The notes under the pieces: model-generated
Seen by the model: the letters and a program-made list of their open reading frames with translations, nothing else
Database searches by the model: none
What the model was told of the DNA's origin: nothing
Part shown: in pieces, positions 11,097 through 19,576 of the stretch
Numbering within the stretch: the first letter of the stretch is position 1
How the letters are laid out: the number at the start of each line of letters is the position of its first letter
Assembly: GCF_017352135.1 (NCBI RefSeq)
Contig: NZ_CP071454.1
Coordinates: 3,125,001-3,189,000, forward strand
Direction of reading: 5' to 3'
Origin: Rhizobium lentis
Lineage (GTDB): Bacteria; Pseudomonadota; Alphaproteobacteria; Rhizobiales; Rhizobiaceae
DNA length: 64,000 bases
Position numbers and translations under genes: made by a program

Positions 11097-13058
11097 TCAG
11101 TGTGCGACGCCTCGTTCCTCGTGTGCCCTAACGATGGCGTCCGCTTCCTTGCCGTATAGCTCCTCGAAGTGATCGAAGGTCTTGGAAAAATAGCCAATGC
11201 CCTGCGTTGCCGAGCGCAGCGCCCGCGCCAGATCGTCAAGTGCGCCGCCCGGAATAAGTGCCCGGAAGATGTCCCATCCCTTGGCGGTTTCATCCCGGTC
11301 GAAGCCGAGAACCTGACCCTTGAGAGCGGAGACGATCTGGACGAGGCTGCCGGAATAGATCGACGGAATGTGAATTTCGCTGCGATAGACCGGTTGCATC
11401 AAAACGGCCGACCCTTCGGAAAGCGCCTGTCGCACTCCCATTTTCGACGCAGTCCTGAAGGCGTGTTCCGAACTGTCGACGGCATGGTGCTGGCCATCGA
11501 ACAGCGTTACGCCGACATCGATGACCTGGAAGCCGAGCGGCCCTTTCTCCATCGCTTCGCGCGCGCCTGCTTCGACGGCAGGGATGTAGTTGCGCGGAAC
11601 GACGCCACCCTTGACGGTTTCGCTGAAGGTGAAGCCCCGGCCGCGCTCATTGGGGCGAATGCTCAGCTTCACATCTGCGAACTGTCCGGCACCGCCGGTC
11701 TGTTTGCGGTGACGGTAATGAACCTCAGATGGTTTCGCGATTGTCTCGCGGTAGATCGGGTTGGGCGTTCGATCGGTTACCTCGATGTGGAAGACCTCGG
11801 ACAGGGTTCGGCAGAGATCGCGCAGATGTACCGGGCCCTGGGCGCGGACGAGCTGGGCGCCGGTGCCTTCCTCCTGCAAGACGATAAGACCGCGATCCGT
11901 CTCGGAAAGTTTTGCCAGCGTTTCGGAGAGCTTGTTTTCATCGCGTGCGCTGCCCGGGACCAGGATCCTTTCAAGCATCGGCGTCGGTGGCTCCGTCCAT
12001 TCGGGTGGAGCCACCGTCGCATTTGATGTCAACAGCGACGGGACGGGCAAGTGGTCGGACTTGACTGTTGCGAAGACATCCCCCGGTGCAGGCACAACCG
12101 CCGAGCTGGACCGTCCGTTTGCGGGATCCTGCACGGCGCCGAGGCTGGAGCCCCCCAGTGATGCGCCTTGCCGCAGTCCCTCGCCAAACGCACGCACCAG
12201 CACCGTCTTGCCGATATTCTGGCGATGATAGGCATGGAAGCTCACGGCGGTCAGCGTGTTTTCATCGACATTGCCCGCACGAGCCAGGCGCTGTCGAAGT
12301 ACCCCCACCGGCGGCGCCTCGTGGCGCAGCGCCTTCATCAGCCTCATCATGCCGTTGCCGTGACTTGCGGCACCGATAAGGACTGGAATAATCCTGTTTT
12401 CCCTGAGAACCCGCGATGAAATGGCATAGAGCGCGTCGCTGGGCGGCTCGCGATCTTCGATCAGTTCCTCGAGAAGCCAGTCATCGAATTCGGATAGGTG
12501 TTCCAGGAGCTCGCTGCGCGCTTCGTGCTCGCGCTCGACAGCACTTTCAGGGATTGCGATCAGCGCCGAAGCCTGACCTTCCCGGTAGCGCCACGCCCGT
12601 TCCGAAATCAGATCGCAGCTACCGACGATCTTGTCCCCCTCGCGGATCGGGATCTGGCGAAGCAAAAGCGTGTGGTTGGCGTAATCTTGAAGCGCTGCGA
12701 TCACGTCCCTCAGCCGCCCCCTCGGCTCATCCATCCGATTGACGAAGAGAATGCAAGGCGTCCCCGATGCCTCGATGACGCGCAGATAGGGCGCGGCGAG
12801 CACAGCCTCTTCGGGTGCCGGTGAAATGCATAGGATGCAGGCGTCGCTGGCAAGAAGCGCGTGCTGCACATGCGCCAGCGCTTCATTGGGTCCCGGCGCA
12901 TCCAGCGCACACCACGCCTCGTTTCCAAAGGTGAATTCTGTGAGGTTCAATCCATAAGGGGAGCTTGATTTTTTCGGCGCCCCCTCCAAGGAGCCGAGCT
13001 TTTCCACGACTGTTGATTTTCCGGTCTGCGAGGGTCCAAGCACGGTAAAGCAGCGCAT
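11097..13058 (-). CDS. EF-G-like translational GTPase paralogue
   Basis: A 653-residue protein built like elongation factor G, with a GTP-binding domain, a domain II region and C-terminal domains III-V (YRHRKQTGGAGQFADV, NYIPAVEAGAREAM, PIYRSEIHIPS). The G domain is unusual. The P-loop is GPSQTGKST, the G3 motif is DAPGPNEA where EF-G has DTPGH, and G4 is NRMD. The switch I region is very short. The catalytic histidine of EF-G is therefore absent. GGAGGA seven bases before the ATG at 13058 sets the start. It is not the housekeeping EF-G, and a ribosome-related role is only an inference. It is transcribed alone. Confidence 0.85.
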   Translation of the reverse strand: MRCFTVLGPSQTGKSTVVEKLGSLEGAPKKSSSPYGLNLTEFTFGNEAWCALDAPGPNEALAHVQHALLASDACILCISPAPEEAVLAAPYLRVIEASGTPCILFVNRMDEPRGRLRDVIAALQDYANHTLLLRQIPIREGDKIVGSCDLISERAWRYREGQASALIAIPESAVEREHEARSELLEHLSEFDDWLLEELIEDREPPSDALYAISSRVLRENRIIPVLIGAASHGNGMMRLMKALRHEAPPVGVLRQRLARAGNVDENTLTAVSFHAYHRQNIGKTVLVRAFGEGLRQGASLGGSSLGAVQDPANGRSSSAVVPAPGDVFATVKSDHLPVPSLLTSNATVAPPEWTEPPTPMLERILVPGSARDENKLSETLAKLSETDRGLIVLQEEGTGAQLVRAQGPVHLRDLCRTLSEVFHIEVTDRTPNPIYRETIAKPSEVHYRHRKQTGGAGQFADVKLSIRPNERGRGFTFSETVKGGVVPRNYIPAVEAGAREAMEKGPLGFQVIDVGVTLFDGQHHAVDSSEHAFRTASKMGVRQALSEGSAVLMQPVYRSEIHIPSIYSGSLVQIVSALKGQVLGFDRDETAKGWDIFRALIPGGALDDLARALRSATQGIGYFSKTFDHFEELYGKEADAIVRAHEERGVAH

Positions 13059-13185
13059 CGGCATTCCTCCAACTGCCATAAACACAATATTCAGCCATCA
13101 TAGGATGCCTTGAACCGTTGCAAGGCGCCAGAGGGTTTCACAACGCTGTGACCTGGACTTGCGTCACTGTCACGCTAAGCAGGGA

Positions 13186-13746
13186 TCAGGGCTTCACCGC
13201 TGTCAGGAAGCGCTTCAATTCCGTCTCAACATACGCAGCCACCGAGCCGTCTGCGCCAAATCCCCACCAGGTCAGCGAGCCCTGCCATTGCGCCAGCATC
13301 AGCCGGGCGACTGTCTCCGGTGCTGGCGCCGATCGGAAGCATTGCGCGATCGCCGCCGTCAGCGCGGTTCCCCAGGCCGCGCCTCGGGCACGCAGCACCG
13401 GATCGCGAAAATCCTCGCGCAGCACCAGCAGTCCCTCGCCATAGGCTGCGGCATCGTCGCCGTAATCCTGCGACAGGCCGACGAGCAGCGCGACAGCGCC
13501 CTCCGGCGTTTTCGGCACGGTCCCGGCAAGCCGCGCCGTCTCTGCATCCAGCCGGTCCCAGGCATAGAGCAGCGCAGCGCGCAGCATCGCCGCCTTTGTT
13601 GCAAACCGCTGCACCAGCGTCGAGCCGGAAAGGCCGCTCGCCTTTGCCACCGCCGCGAAGGTCGCCGCATCCGGTCCCTCGGCATGGATCACCGTCAGCA
13701 CCATGGCGAGAAGCTGTTCATCGGAAAGCGTACGGCGGCGCGGCAT
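13186..13746 (-). CDS. TetR family transcriptional regulator
   Basis: A 186-residue TetR-type repressor. The N-terminal helix-turn-helix covers ATFAAVAKASGLSGSTLVQRF (residues about 27-48). The C-terminal ligand-binding domain is all helical. AGAGGA precedes the ATG at 13746. It diverges from the SDR gene at 13955, and a 26-base palindrome lies between them at 13771-13796. It most likely represses itself and the SDR gene until an unknown ligand binds. Confidence 0.88.
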   Translation of the reverse strand: MPRRRTLSDEQLLAMVLTVIHAEGPDAATFAAVAKASGLSGSTLVQRFATKAAMLRAALLYAWDRLDAETARLAGTVPKTPEGAVALLVGLSQDYGDDAAAYGEGLLVLREDFRDPVLRARGAAWGTALTAAIAQCFRSAPAPETVARLMLAQWQGSLTWWGFGADGSVAAYVETELKRFLTAVKP

Positions 13747-13770
13747 GAAATTCCTCTTGCATTCATAGCA

Positions 13771-13796
13771 AATATGAACGAACATTCGTTTATATT
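13771..13796. promoter_or_regulatory. Palindromic operator of divergent TetR/SDR genes
   Basis: AACGAA-CA-TTCGTT is a perfect inverted repeat at 13777-13790. The flanks continue as AATAT on the left and ATATT on the right with one mismatched pair, making 26 symmetric bases. It lies 25 bases from the TetR start codon. This is the usual place and form of a TetR autoregulatory operator. Confidence 0.75.
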
Positions 13797-13834
13797 CAAT
13801 AGGAGCACGTCGGCGACCGGCCGGCTCTCCGTTC

Positions 13835-13937
13835 CAGCATGTCGCGCATGACTATGCGCGCTCTTGCGACAACGACATACACAAAAACAAAGACTTAAAG
13901 CGCAGGCTGCGAAGCTGATGGATCGCGACGCGCCTTG
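13835..13937 (+). repeat. Rhizobial mosaic palindromic repeat, family A, copy 1
   Basis: This stretch aligns along its length with 47247-47353 and with the reverse complement of 24732-24840. Shared blocks are CAGCATGTCGCGC, TTGCGACAACGACAT, an AAAAACAA box, TTAAAGCGC and GATCGCGACGCGC. It ends 18 bases before the SDR start codon, so it would be in the leader of that mRNA. It is the most diverged of the three copies. Confidence 0.7.
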
Positions 13938-13954
13938 GCGTGGAGGATGGAGAA

Positions 13955-14869
13955 ATGACAGTAGACTTACAGGACAGAGTGGCCTTGGTGGCAGGTGCGA
14001 CCCGCGGTGCCGGCCGCGGTATTGCAGTGGAACTCGGCGCAGCTGGGGCGACCGTCTATGTGACCGGGCGCACGACACGCGCCCAGCAGTCCGACTATGC
14101 CCGGCCGGAAACGATCGAGGAGACGGCCGAACTGGTGACATCGGCCGGCGGCAAGGGCATTGCCGTGCAAGTGGATCATCTCGTTCCGCAGCAGGTCGAG
14201 GCGCTCGTCGCACGCATCCGGGCGGAAGCCGGCCGGCTCGACATTCTCGTCAACGACATCTGGGGCTGCGAGAAGCTGTTCGAATGGGATAAGGCTGTCT
14301 GGGAGCATTCGCTGGACAAGGGCCTGCGCATGCTGGAGCTCGGCATCAACACCCATCTGATCACCGCCCACTATGCGCTGGCGCTGATGATCGAGCGGCC
14401 GGGCGGGCTGCTGGTGGAGGTGACTGACGGCACGGCTGACTATAATGCCACGCATTACCGGCTTTCGCCCTTCTACGACCTCGTCAAGACAAGTGTGACC
14501 CGCATGGCCTGGGCGCATGCGCAGGATCTGGCCAAACACGGCGCCACCGCCGTTTCGATCACGCCGGGCTGGCTGCGCTCCGAAATGATGCTGGAGGCCT
14601 ATGGCGTGCGCGAGGAGAACTGGCGCGACGCGACCAAGCTGCAGCCGCATTTCGCCATTTCCGAAACCCCGCGCTTCGTCGGCCGCGCGGTGGCGGCCAT
14701 ATCAGCCGATCCCGACCGCGCCCGCTGGAATGGTCAGTCGCTATCGAGCGGCGGGATGGCCGAGGCCTATGGTTTCGACGACATCGACGGTTCGCGGCCC
14801 GATTGCTGGCGCTACCTGGTGGAAGTGCAGGAGCCGGGCAAACCGGCCGACGTGACCGGCTACCGGTGA
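13955..14869 (+). CDS. SDR family oxidoreductase
   Basis: A 304-residue short-chain dehydrogenase. The nucleotide-binding motif AGATRGAGRGIA lies near residue 14. The active-site YDLVK pair sits in FYDLVKTSV. The usual NNAG motif is replaced by VNDIWG, as in a subgroup of atypical SDRs. GGAGG at 13942-13946, eight bases before the ATG, sets the start. It is divergent from a TetR gene and is the likely target. The substrate is unknown. Its 3' end overlaps the convergent small gene by ten bases. Confidence 0.88.
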   Translation: MTVDLQDRVALVAGATRGAGRGIAVELGAAGATVYVTGRTTRAQQSDYARPETIEETAELVTSAGGKGIAVQVDHLVPQQVEALVARIRAEAGRLDILVNDIWGCEKLFEWDKAVWEHSLDKGLRMLELGINTHLITAHYALALMIERPGGLLVEVTDGTADYNATHYRLSPFYDLVKTSVTRMAWAHAQDLAKHGATAVSITPGWLRSEMMLEAYGVREENWRDATKLQPHFAISETPRFVGRAVAAISADPDRARWNGQSLSSGGMAEAYGFDDIDGSRPDCWRYLVEVQEPGKPADVTGYR

Positions 14870-15024
14870 GGCTGGCCGCCGCCCTTGGGCGCGCTGCTGC
14901 CGTGAGGCGCGGTCTGGGCCGCCGTCCTCATCTGGCCGGCGAAGGTGCTTTCCGGCTTCGTCGCCAGCTTGTCCTTCTTCGGTTTGCGGACCTCGCGATT
15001 GCTTCTCAGCTGACCCTTTGCCAT
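14860..15024 (-). CDS. Small basic conserved-type protein (54 aa)
   Basis: A 54-residue lysine-rich protein beginning MAKGQLRSNREVRKPKKDK, with a short C-terminal Gly/Pro/His tail. GGGAGA upstream supports the ATG at 15024. Similar short basic proteins occur in Rhizobiales, and the function is not known. It lies just after the 105-residue gene on the same strand (gap 46 bases) and overlaps the convergent SDR gene end by ten bases. Confidence 0.65.
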   Translation of the reverse strand: MAKGQLRSNREVRKPKKDKLATKPESTFAGQMRTAAQTAPHGSSAPKGGGQPHR

Positions 15025-15070
15025 GGATGAATCTCCCTTTGGATCGAAATTGAAAGCGTGAGTCTGCGCG

Positions 15071-15388
15071 TTACCCGTCTGTAGAATTAACCGGCGGCAC
15101 GGCGCGGCGGTCGCGCGGCAGGCCCTGGATCGCATAGCGGTTGCAGACGGGGGTGACCGGTTTCGGTTGTTTCTTCGGCTTGCCGAAATGGTATTCGAGC
15201 GCCCGCAAGAGCATGGCCGGCGAGGTGACGCCCTCCTGGAACAGTCTGATCAGCAGCATGGCTGCGGCGTTGAAGACCTCTTCGTCGTTGGCCGGGATCT
15301 TGGCCTTGTAGCCGGCGGCGTCGAGCACGCCCTGAAGCATCTCGAGATCGGATGAAGTCAGATATGGCTTATCGGAAGTGGAAGACAT
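15071..15388 (-). CDS. Hypothetical protein (105 aa)
   Basis: A 105-residue helical protein (LEMLQGVLDAAGYKAK, EEVFNAAAMLLIRLFQEG, MLLRALEYHFGKPKK). AAAGGAGG before the ATG at 15388 is a very strong ribosome binding site. No membrane segment or signal peptide is present. I do not recognise a named domain. It is probably cytosolic and co-transcribed with the small basic protein downstream. Confidence 0.7.
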   Translation of the reverse strand: MSSTSDKPYLTSSDLEMLQGVLDAAGYKAKIPANDEEVFNAAAMLLIRLFQEGVTSPAMLLRALEYHFGKPKKQPKPVTPVCNRYAIQGLPRDRRAVPPVNSTDG

Positions 15389-15529
15389 CAACGTCCTCCT
15401 TTCGTCGGGGCGGGGGTATCAAACCCTCAGTCGGCAGCGCCCGTGCAATGGCTGCCGAAGGCGAAACCATGCGCCTTTCGCCGGGCCAAAGCAACGGGAT
15501 TCTTGCTGCCGACAACGCTATGACGCAGG

Positions 15530-15755
15530 GGCGGCCCGCACCGGCCACAGCAGACGGATTGTCGCGACCGTACCGCGCTTTTCCGCCTTGCCGATGGCGC
15601 TGCAGGCCATGCCCGCCATCGCCATCGTGCCGGAATCCGCGGCCTGTTCCTCGATGTCGCCGCCGAGGCCCTCCGGGCCTCCGGCTGCCGCGTGTCGATC
15701 TCGAGAGCGGCGGCCTGACGCTGCAGCAAAAGCTGCGGCGCGATCGACAGAGCGA
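15530..15755 (+). pseudogene. Decayed LysR regulator fragment
   Basis: In one plus-strand frame the stretch 15530-15640 reads as TGHSRRIVATVPRFSALPM, then LQAMPAIAIVPES. This resembles the last third of a LysR effector-binding domain. Similarity then drops and would need frame changes. No helix-turn-helix part is present upstream. I take it as a remnant of a LysR gene, not an expressed gene. The rest of 15389-15529 shows nothing. Confidence 0.4.
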
Positions 15756-16136
15756 CTACAGCTCGCCCTTGTGAAAATAGGCTTCGAGCCGGTAGCCGTC
15801 CGGGTCGATGACGAAGGCGGCATAGTAGAATTGCCCGTAATCCGGCCGGACCCCCGGTTCGCCGTTATCCGTGCCGCCGGATGCGACGGCGGCCGCATGA
15901 AAGGCATCGACCGCCGCCTCGTTCGGCGCGACGAAACAGAAATGCAGTCCGGATCGTAAATCGGCGATGACGGGCTGCTCCACCTGCATCACCCAGAGGC
16001 CGACCCTTTCGGGGCCGTAGCCGATCATGCTGTCGGAGTTGGACAGGCGCTCGTATCCGAGCGGCGCCAGCGCCGCATCGTAGAAACGACGGGCCCTTTC
16101 GAGGTCTTTGACGCCGATGGAGACATGATCGAACAT
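15756..16136 (-). CDS. VOC family (glyoxalase/dioxygenase-like) protein
   Basis: A 126-residue single-domain vicinal oxygen chelate protein. MFDHVSIGVKDLERARRFYD starts the first half. The second half has GLHFCFVAPN and ends IDPDGYRLEAYFHK. The metal ligands of the fold would be the early histidine and the late glutamate. The substrate is not clear. I use the ATG at 16136, with AAGGAG ten bases upstream, over the GTG three codons earlier. Confidence 0.85.
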   Translation of the reverse strand: MFDHVSIGVKDLERARRFYDAALAPLGYERLSNSDSMIGYGPERVGLWVMQVEQPVIADLRSGLHFCFVAPNEAAVDAFHAAAVASGGTDNGEPGVRPDYGQFYYAAFVIDPDGYRLEAYFHKGEL

Positions 16137-16378
16137 GGGCCGCACACTCCTTATCGCAAAGTCCGACCCGGCCTGCTTGCTCCGGGTCAGGAGGATGCGG
16201 CACCATCATTCAACCGCCGTCCGAAGTCAACCGAGAGGCGGTCCCGGCATCAGCCTTCGATCGCAATCCGGGCCGGTGGAAGGCGCGGTGCATATTCAGG
16301 TCGCAACCGCGAGTGCTTCCGATCCGTTCCATTATCAGGCCGGGTTAAGTTCCGGCAGCTTTAACCGGCCGGTGCGGT

Positions 16379-17284
16379 CTACTGCAGCTGCGGCTTTTTC
16401 AGAAAGCTGTTGCGGTCGGCGGATTTGATGCGCAGCCAGGCTTCGCGGCCGTTCCGCAGGATCCTTATCGGAATCTCGGCGCCGGCCGGACCGCTGCTCC
16501 AGAGCTTGCGGTAGAAATCGGCCAGGCCATCGACCTCCTCGTCACGGATCTCCGAGATGATATCGCCCTGACGCAGGCCGGCCTCGGCGGCCGGACCGCC
16601 TTCGGCCACGCTCATCACCACAACGCCGCCGCTGCTCTCGGCGGAGAATGCGCCGAGCCATGGCCGAGGCGGCTTGTTGACCTGGCCGCGGTTCAGGAGA
16701 TCGTCGAGAATGGGCGGCAGAAGATCGATCGGCACGACCATATTGATATCGGCGACCTCGCCATCCTGGCTCATCTGCAGGCGAAGCGAACCGATGCCGA
16801 GGAGCTTGCCGTCGGCGCCGATCAGTGCTGCTCCGCCCCATGCGGGATGGGCCGGCGCGGTGAAAATCGCCTCATCGAGCAGATATTCCCAATAGCCGGC
16901 GAATTCCTGTCGGGCGACGATATGTGCCTCGACGAACTCGCCGATGCCGTCGGCAAGGACAACGGGATCGCCGGGCTTGGCCGCGGCCGCATCGCCGAAG
17001 GCCACTGCCGGAGCGTTCAGGACGCCGAGCGCCTGCACCAGGCCGAAACCGCTCTCCTGGTCATAGGCAAGCGGATGGGCGGGAACCACCCGGCCGTCGC
17101 GGGTCGTCAGCCAGACTTCCTCGGCCTCGGTGATGAGATAACCGATGGTCAGCACCAGCCCGTTCTCGCGAATGACGACGCCGCTGCCTTCCCGGACGGT
17201 GCCCAGCGTCTCCGCGGTGAATGCATCTTCCGGAATGGAGGAACGGACGGCCACGACTGACCGCAGGATCGGATTAATATTCAT
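16379..17284 (-). CDS. HtrA-like protein lacking the protease catalytic triad
   Basis: A 301-residue protein with a trypsin-like HtrA fold and a C-terminal PDZ domain (WLGAFSA, GPAAEAGLRQGDIISEI). The catalytic positions are changed. LTIGYLITEAEE replaces the TNNHVV histidine motif, SGFGLVQALG replaces the aspartate motif, and HPAWGGAALIG replaces GNSGGP. No signal peptide is visible. It is probably a binding protein, not a protease. The ATG at 17284 gives a start in line with the fold. Confidence 0.8.
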   Translation of the reverse strand: MNINPILRSVVAVRSSIPEDAFTAETLGTVREGSGVVIRENGLVLTIGYLITEAEEVWLTTRDGRVVPAHPLAYDQESGFGLVQALGVLNAPAVAFGDAAAAKPGDPVVLADGIGEFVEAHIVARQEFAGYWEYLLDEAIFTAPAHPAWGGAALIGADGKLLGIGSLRLQMSQDGEVADINMVVPIDLLPPILDDLLNRGQVNKPPRPWLGAFSAESSGGVVVMSVAEGGPAAEAGLRQGDIISEIRDEEVDGLADFYRKLWSSGPAGAEIPIRILRNGREAWLRIKSADRNSFLKKPQLQ

Positions 17285-17439
17285 GCTTTCATCCCGATGG
17301 GCGCCGGCGCGAGAGGTTGAAGGCCGGCACATTCCTCCTTGAATAGGTAAGAGACCGGGCGGCGGGTGCAAGACTGTCTGGGACGGAATTTCGGCTGGCC
17401 GATGCGCGATCGCCCGGCAATTCCTTCACCAATTGACGT

Positions 17440-18384
17440 TCATTGAGCGCCGATACTGTTCCGCATCTCGCCGCCCGCCGGCTGAGGGCGACCATATTGC
17501 CGTGGCGAACATCCCATCACCCGCTTGAAAGCGGTGCTGAACGCGCTTTCGGAATCGTAACCGAGCGACATGGCGACGCTCGCAAGTGCTTCGGCCGAAT
17601 TTGCCAGTCGATCTCCGGCGACAAGCATGCGCCACCGCGTCAGATAATCCATCGGTGCGAGCCCAACCTTTGCCTTGAAATGCAGAGCAAAAGTGGACCG
17701 GGACATCGACGCCAGTTCCGCCAGCGACTGCAATGTCCATTTTCGGCCCGGATCGGCATGCATGGCCCCGAGAGCCGCACCGATGCGCCTGTCGGTGAGC
17801 GCGAAAAGCCAGCCGACGCCGTGGGCGTCCGGCGATGCGATATGGAGGCGCAACACCTGCATCAGCATGACATGGGCGAAATGCTCCGCCATCAGAACAC
17901 CGCCCGGCTGTCGGTCGCGCAGCTCGCGCGTCATCCGATCGAGCGACCAGCGCAGCACGGCGGCGTGATCGGAATCCCTTTTCACATGGACGATCGGCGG
18001 CAGGATGCCGAGAAGGATGTCCGAATTTCCGCCGGAGAAGGAAAACCGGCTGCCAATCAGGAAGAAATCACCGCCGCCGTTGCAGGTCGCTATGCCGCCG
18101 CGGGCGATCGAATAGATTTCATCGGATGGGATCGCTTCGACAGAAGGATCGCTGGCGAGACGAAAGGTCCGGCTGCGTGTCAGCAGAAAGCAGTCGCCTT
18201 CTTCCAACCGGACGGCGTTGGGCACGCCATCGACGCTCAGCCAGCACGTGCCTGAAATGACCGCGTTGAACTTGATGCCATCGGGAGGCGGAAAATCGAT
18301 CGCCCAAACGCCGCCGGCATCCAGCCCGGCAGAAACATAGCTTCTCGGTTTGAGCAATCCGAGAACATTCGATAACGGGTCCAT
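17440..18384 (-). CDS. AraC family regulator with cupin sensor
   Basis: A 314-residue regulator. The N-terminal AraC-type cupin domain holds ISGTCWLSVDG and LEEGDCFLLTRSRTF. Two C-terminal helix-turn-helix units hold WTLQSLAELASMSRSTFALHFK and SVAMSLGYDSESAFSTAFKRVMGCSPRQY. It is divergent from the SDR gene at 18496 across 111 bases and is its likely activator. The ATG at 18384 was preferred over a TTG two codons upstream. Confidence 0.9.
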   Translation of the reverse strand: MDPLSNVLGLLKPRSYVSAGLDAGGVWAIDFPPPDGIKFNAVISGTCWLSVDGVPNAVRLEEGDCFLLTRSRTFRLASDPSVEAIPSDEIYSIARGGIATCNGGGDFFLIGSRFSFSGGNSDILLGILPPIVHVKRDSDHAAVLRWSLDRMTRELRDRQPGGVLMAEHFAHVMLMQVLRLHIASPDAHGVGWLFALTDRRIGAALGAMHADPGRKWTLQSLAELASMSRSTFALHFKAKVGLAPMDYLTRWRMLVAGDRLANSAEALASVAMSLGYDSESAFSTAFKRVMGCSPRQYGRPQPAGGEMRNSIGAQ

Positions 18385-18495
18385 GCGCAAATCCGGACGA
18401 TGGCGAAGAGATGGCGGACTTTAGCGCATGGATCGTCTGATCGCCACATCCTATTCTCAGCTCCTCCGCAACGTCGCAAAACAAAGGCGATCATC

Positions 18496-19461
18496 ATGAA
18501 CGACAAACAAGCCCCTATCGGCTCCGGATTTGGAGCTCGCACGACCGCCGATGAGGTTCTGGCCGGTCTTGATCTTTCCGGTAAGCGCGCCATCGTCACC
18601 GGCGGCCATTCCGGCCTCGGGCTGGAGACCACGCGCGCTTTAGCGGGCGCCGGCGCCACGGTGATCATCGGTGCGAGGAACCCCGAAGCGGCGCGAGACA
18701 TCGTCGCCGGCATCGGTGGTGTGCAGGTCGAGCGGCTCGATCTCTCCAGTCTTGACAGCGTTCGCCGCTTCGCCGATGGCATCGTCGCTGCCGGCCGCAG
18801 CATCGATATCCTCATCAACAGCGCCGGCATCATGGCCTGCCCGCAGACGCGCGTCGGTAATGGATGGGAGGCGCAATTCGCAACCAATCATCTCGGCCAT
18901 TTCGCTTTGGTGAATGGCGTTTCGCCGGCCATCTCGCCCAATGCCCGTATCGTTTCGGTTTCATCAGGCGGCCACCAAATCTCCGGCATCCGATGGAACG
19001 ACGTGCAGTTCGAGACCGGTTATGACAAGTGGCAGGCCTATGGTCAGTCGAAGACTGCCAATGCGCTTTTCGCCCTGCATCTCGATAGGCTCGCGCAGGG
19101 TGCCGGCATCCGCGCCTTCTCGTTGCATCCGGGCAAGATCCTCACGCCCCTCCAGCGCCATCTTTCACGGGAGGAAATGGTGCGTGCCGGTTGGATCGAT
19201 ACGGATGGCAATCCGATCGACCCGACATTCAAGACACCATCGCAGGGGGCTGCCACGCAACTATGGGCGGCGACCTCACCTCAGCTCGACGGCATGGGAG
19301 GCCTTTATTGTGAGGATTGCGATGTGGCCGACCGGGCTATCGACGGGAAGCCGGGTGGTGTCAGCGATCACGCAACCAATCCCGAGCATGGCGAACGCCT
19401 GTGGGCCTTGTCAGCAAAGTTGACCGGCATCGACGCCTTCGCGGCGCCGTCGATGCGGTGA
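18496..19461 (+). CDS. SDR family oxidoreductase (retinol dehydrogenase-like)
   Basis: A 321-residue classical-type SDR. TGGHSGLG near residue 33 binds the nucleotide, INSAGIM is the NNAG equivalent, VSVSSGGH carries the serine, and YGQSKTAN carries the catalytic tyrosine and lysine. Its length and C-terminal part match the group annotated as WW-domain or retinol dehydrogenase-like in bacteria. The substrate is unknown. AAAGG ten bases before the ATG sets the start. It diverges from the AraC gene. Confidence 0.88.
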   Translation: MNDKQAPIGSGFGARTTADEVLAGLDLSGKRAIVTGGHSGLGLETTRALAGAGATVIIGARNPEAARDIVAGIGGVQVERLDLSSLDSVRRFADGIVAAGRSIDILINSAGIMACPQTRVGNGWEAQFATNHLGHFALVNGVSPAISPNARIVSVSSGGHQISGIRWNDVQFETGYDKWQAYGQSKTANALFALHLDRLAQGAGIRAFSLHPGKILTPLQRHLSREEMVRAGWIDTDGNPIDPTFKTPSQGAATQLWAATSPQLDGMGGLYCEDCDVADRAIDGKPGGVSDHATNPEHGERLWALSAKLTGIDAFAAPSMR

Positions 19462-19576
19462 TGCATCCAATCAGCCGTCAGCCTCCTAGCTCGGAGGCTG
19501 ACATTTTTCGTGACAGTGACGAGATGCAACAATATACGGTCAATGTCTTCAGAAATCAGACTGACCGGATCACCAA

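Noticed and set aside
15352..15959. Plus-strand frames over the VOC and 105-residue genes
   Set aside because: They are mostly antisense to better-supported genes. Only the LysR-like peptide pieces inside were kept, as a pseudogene.
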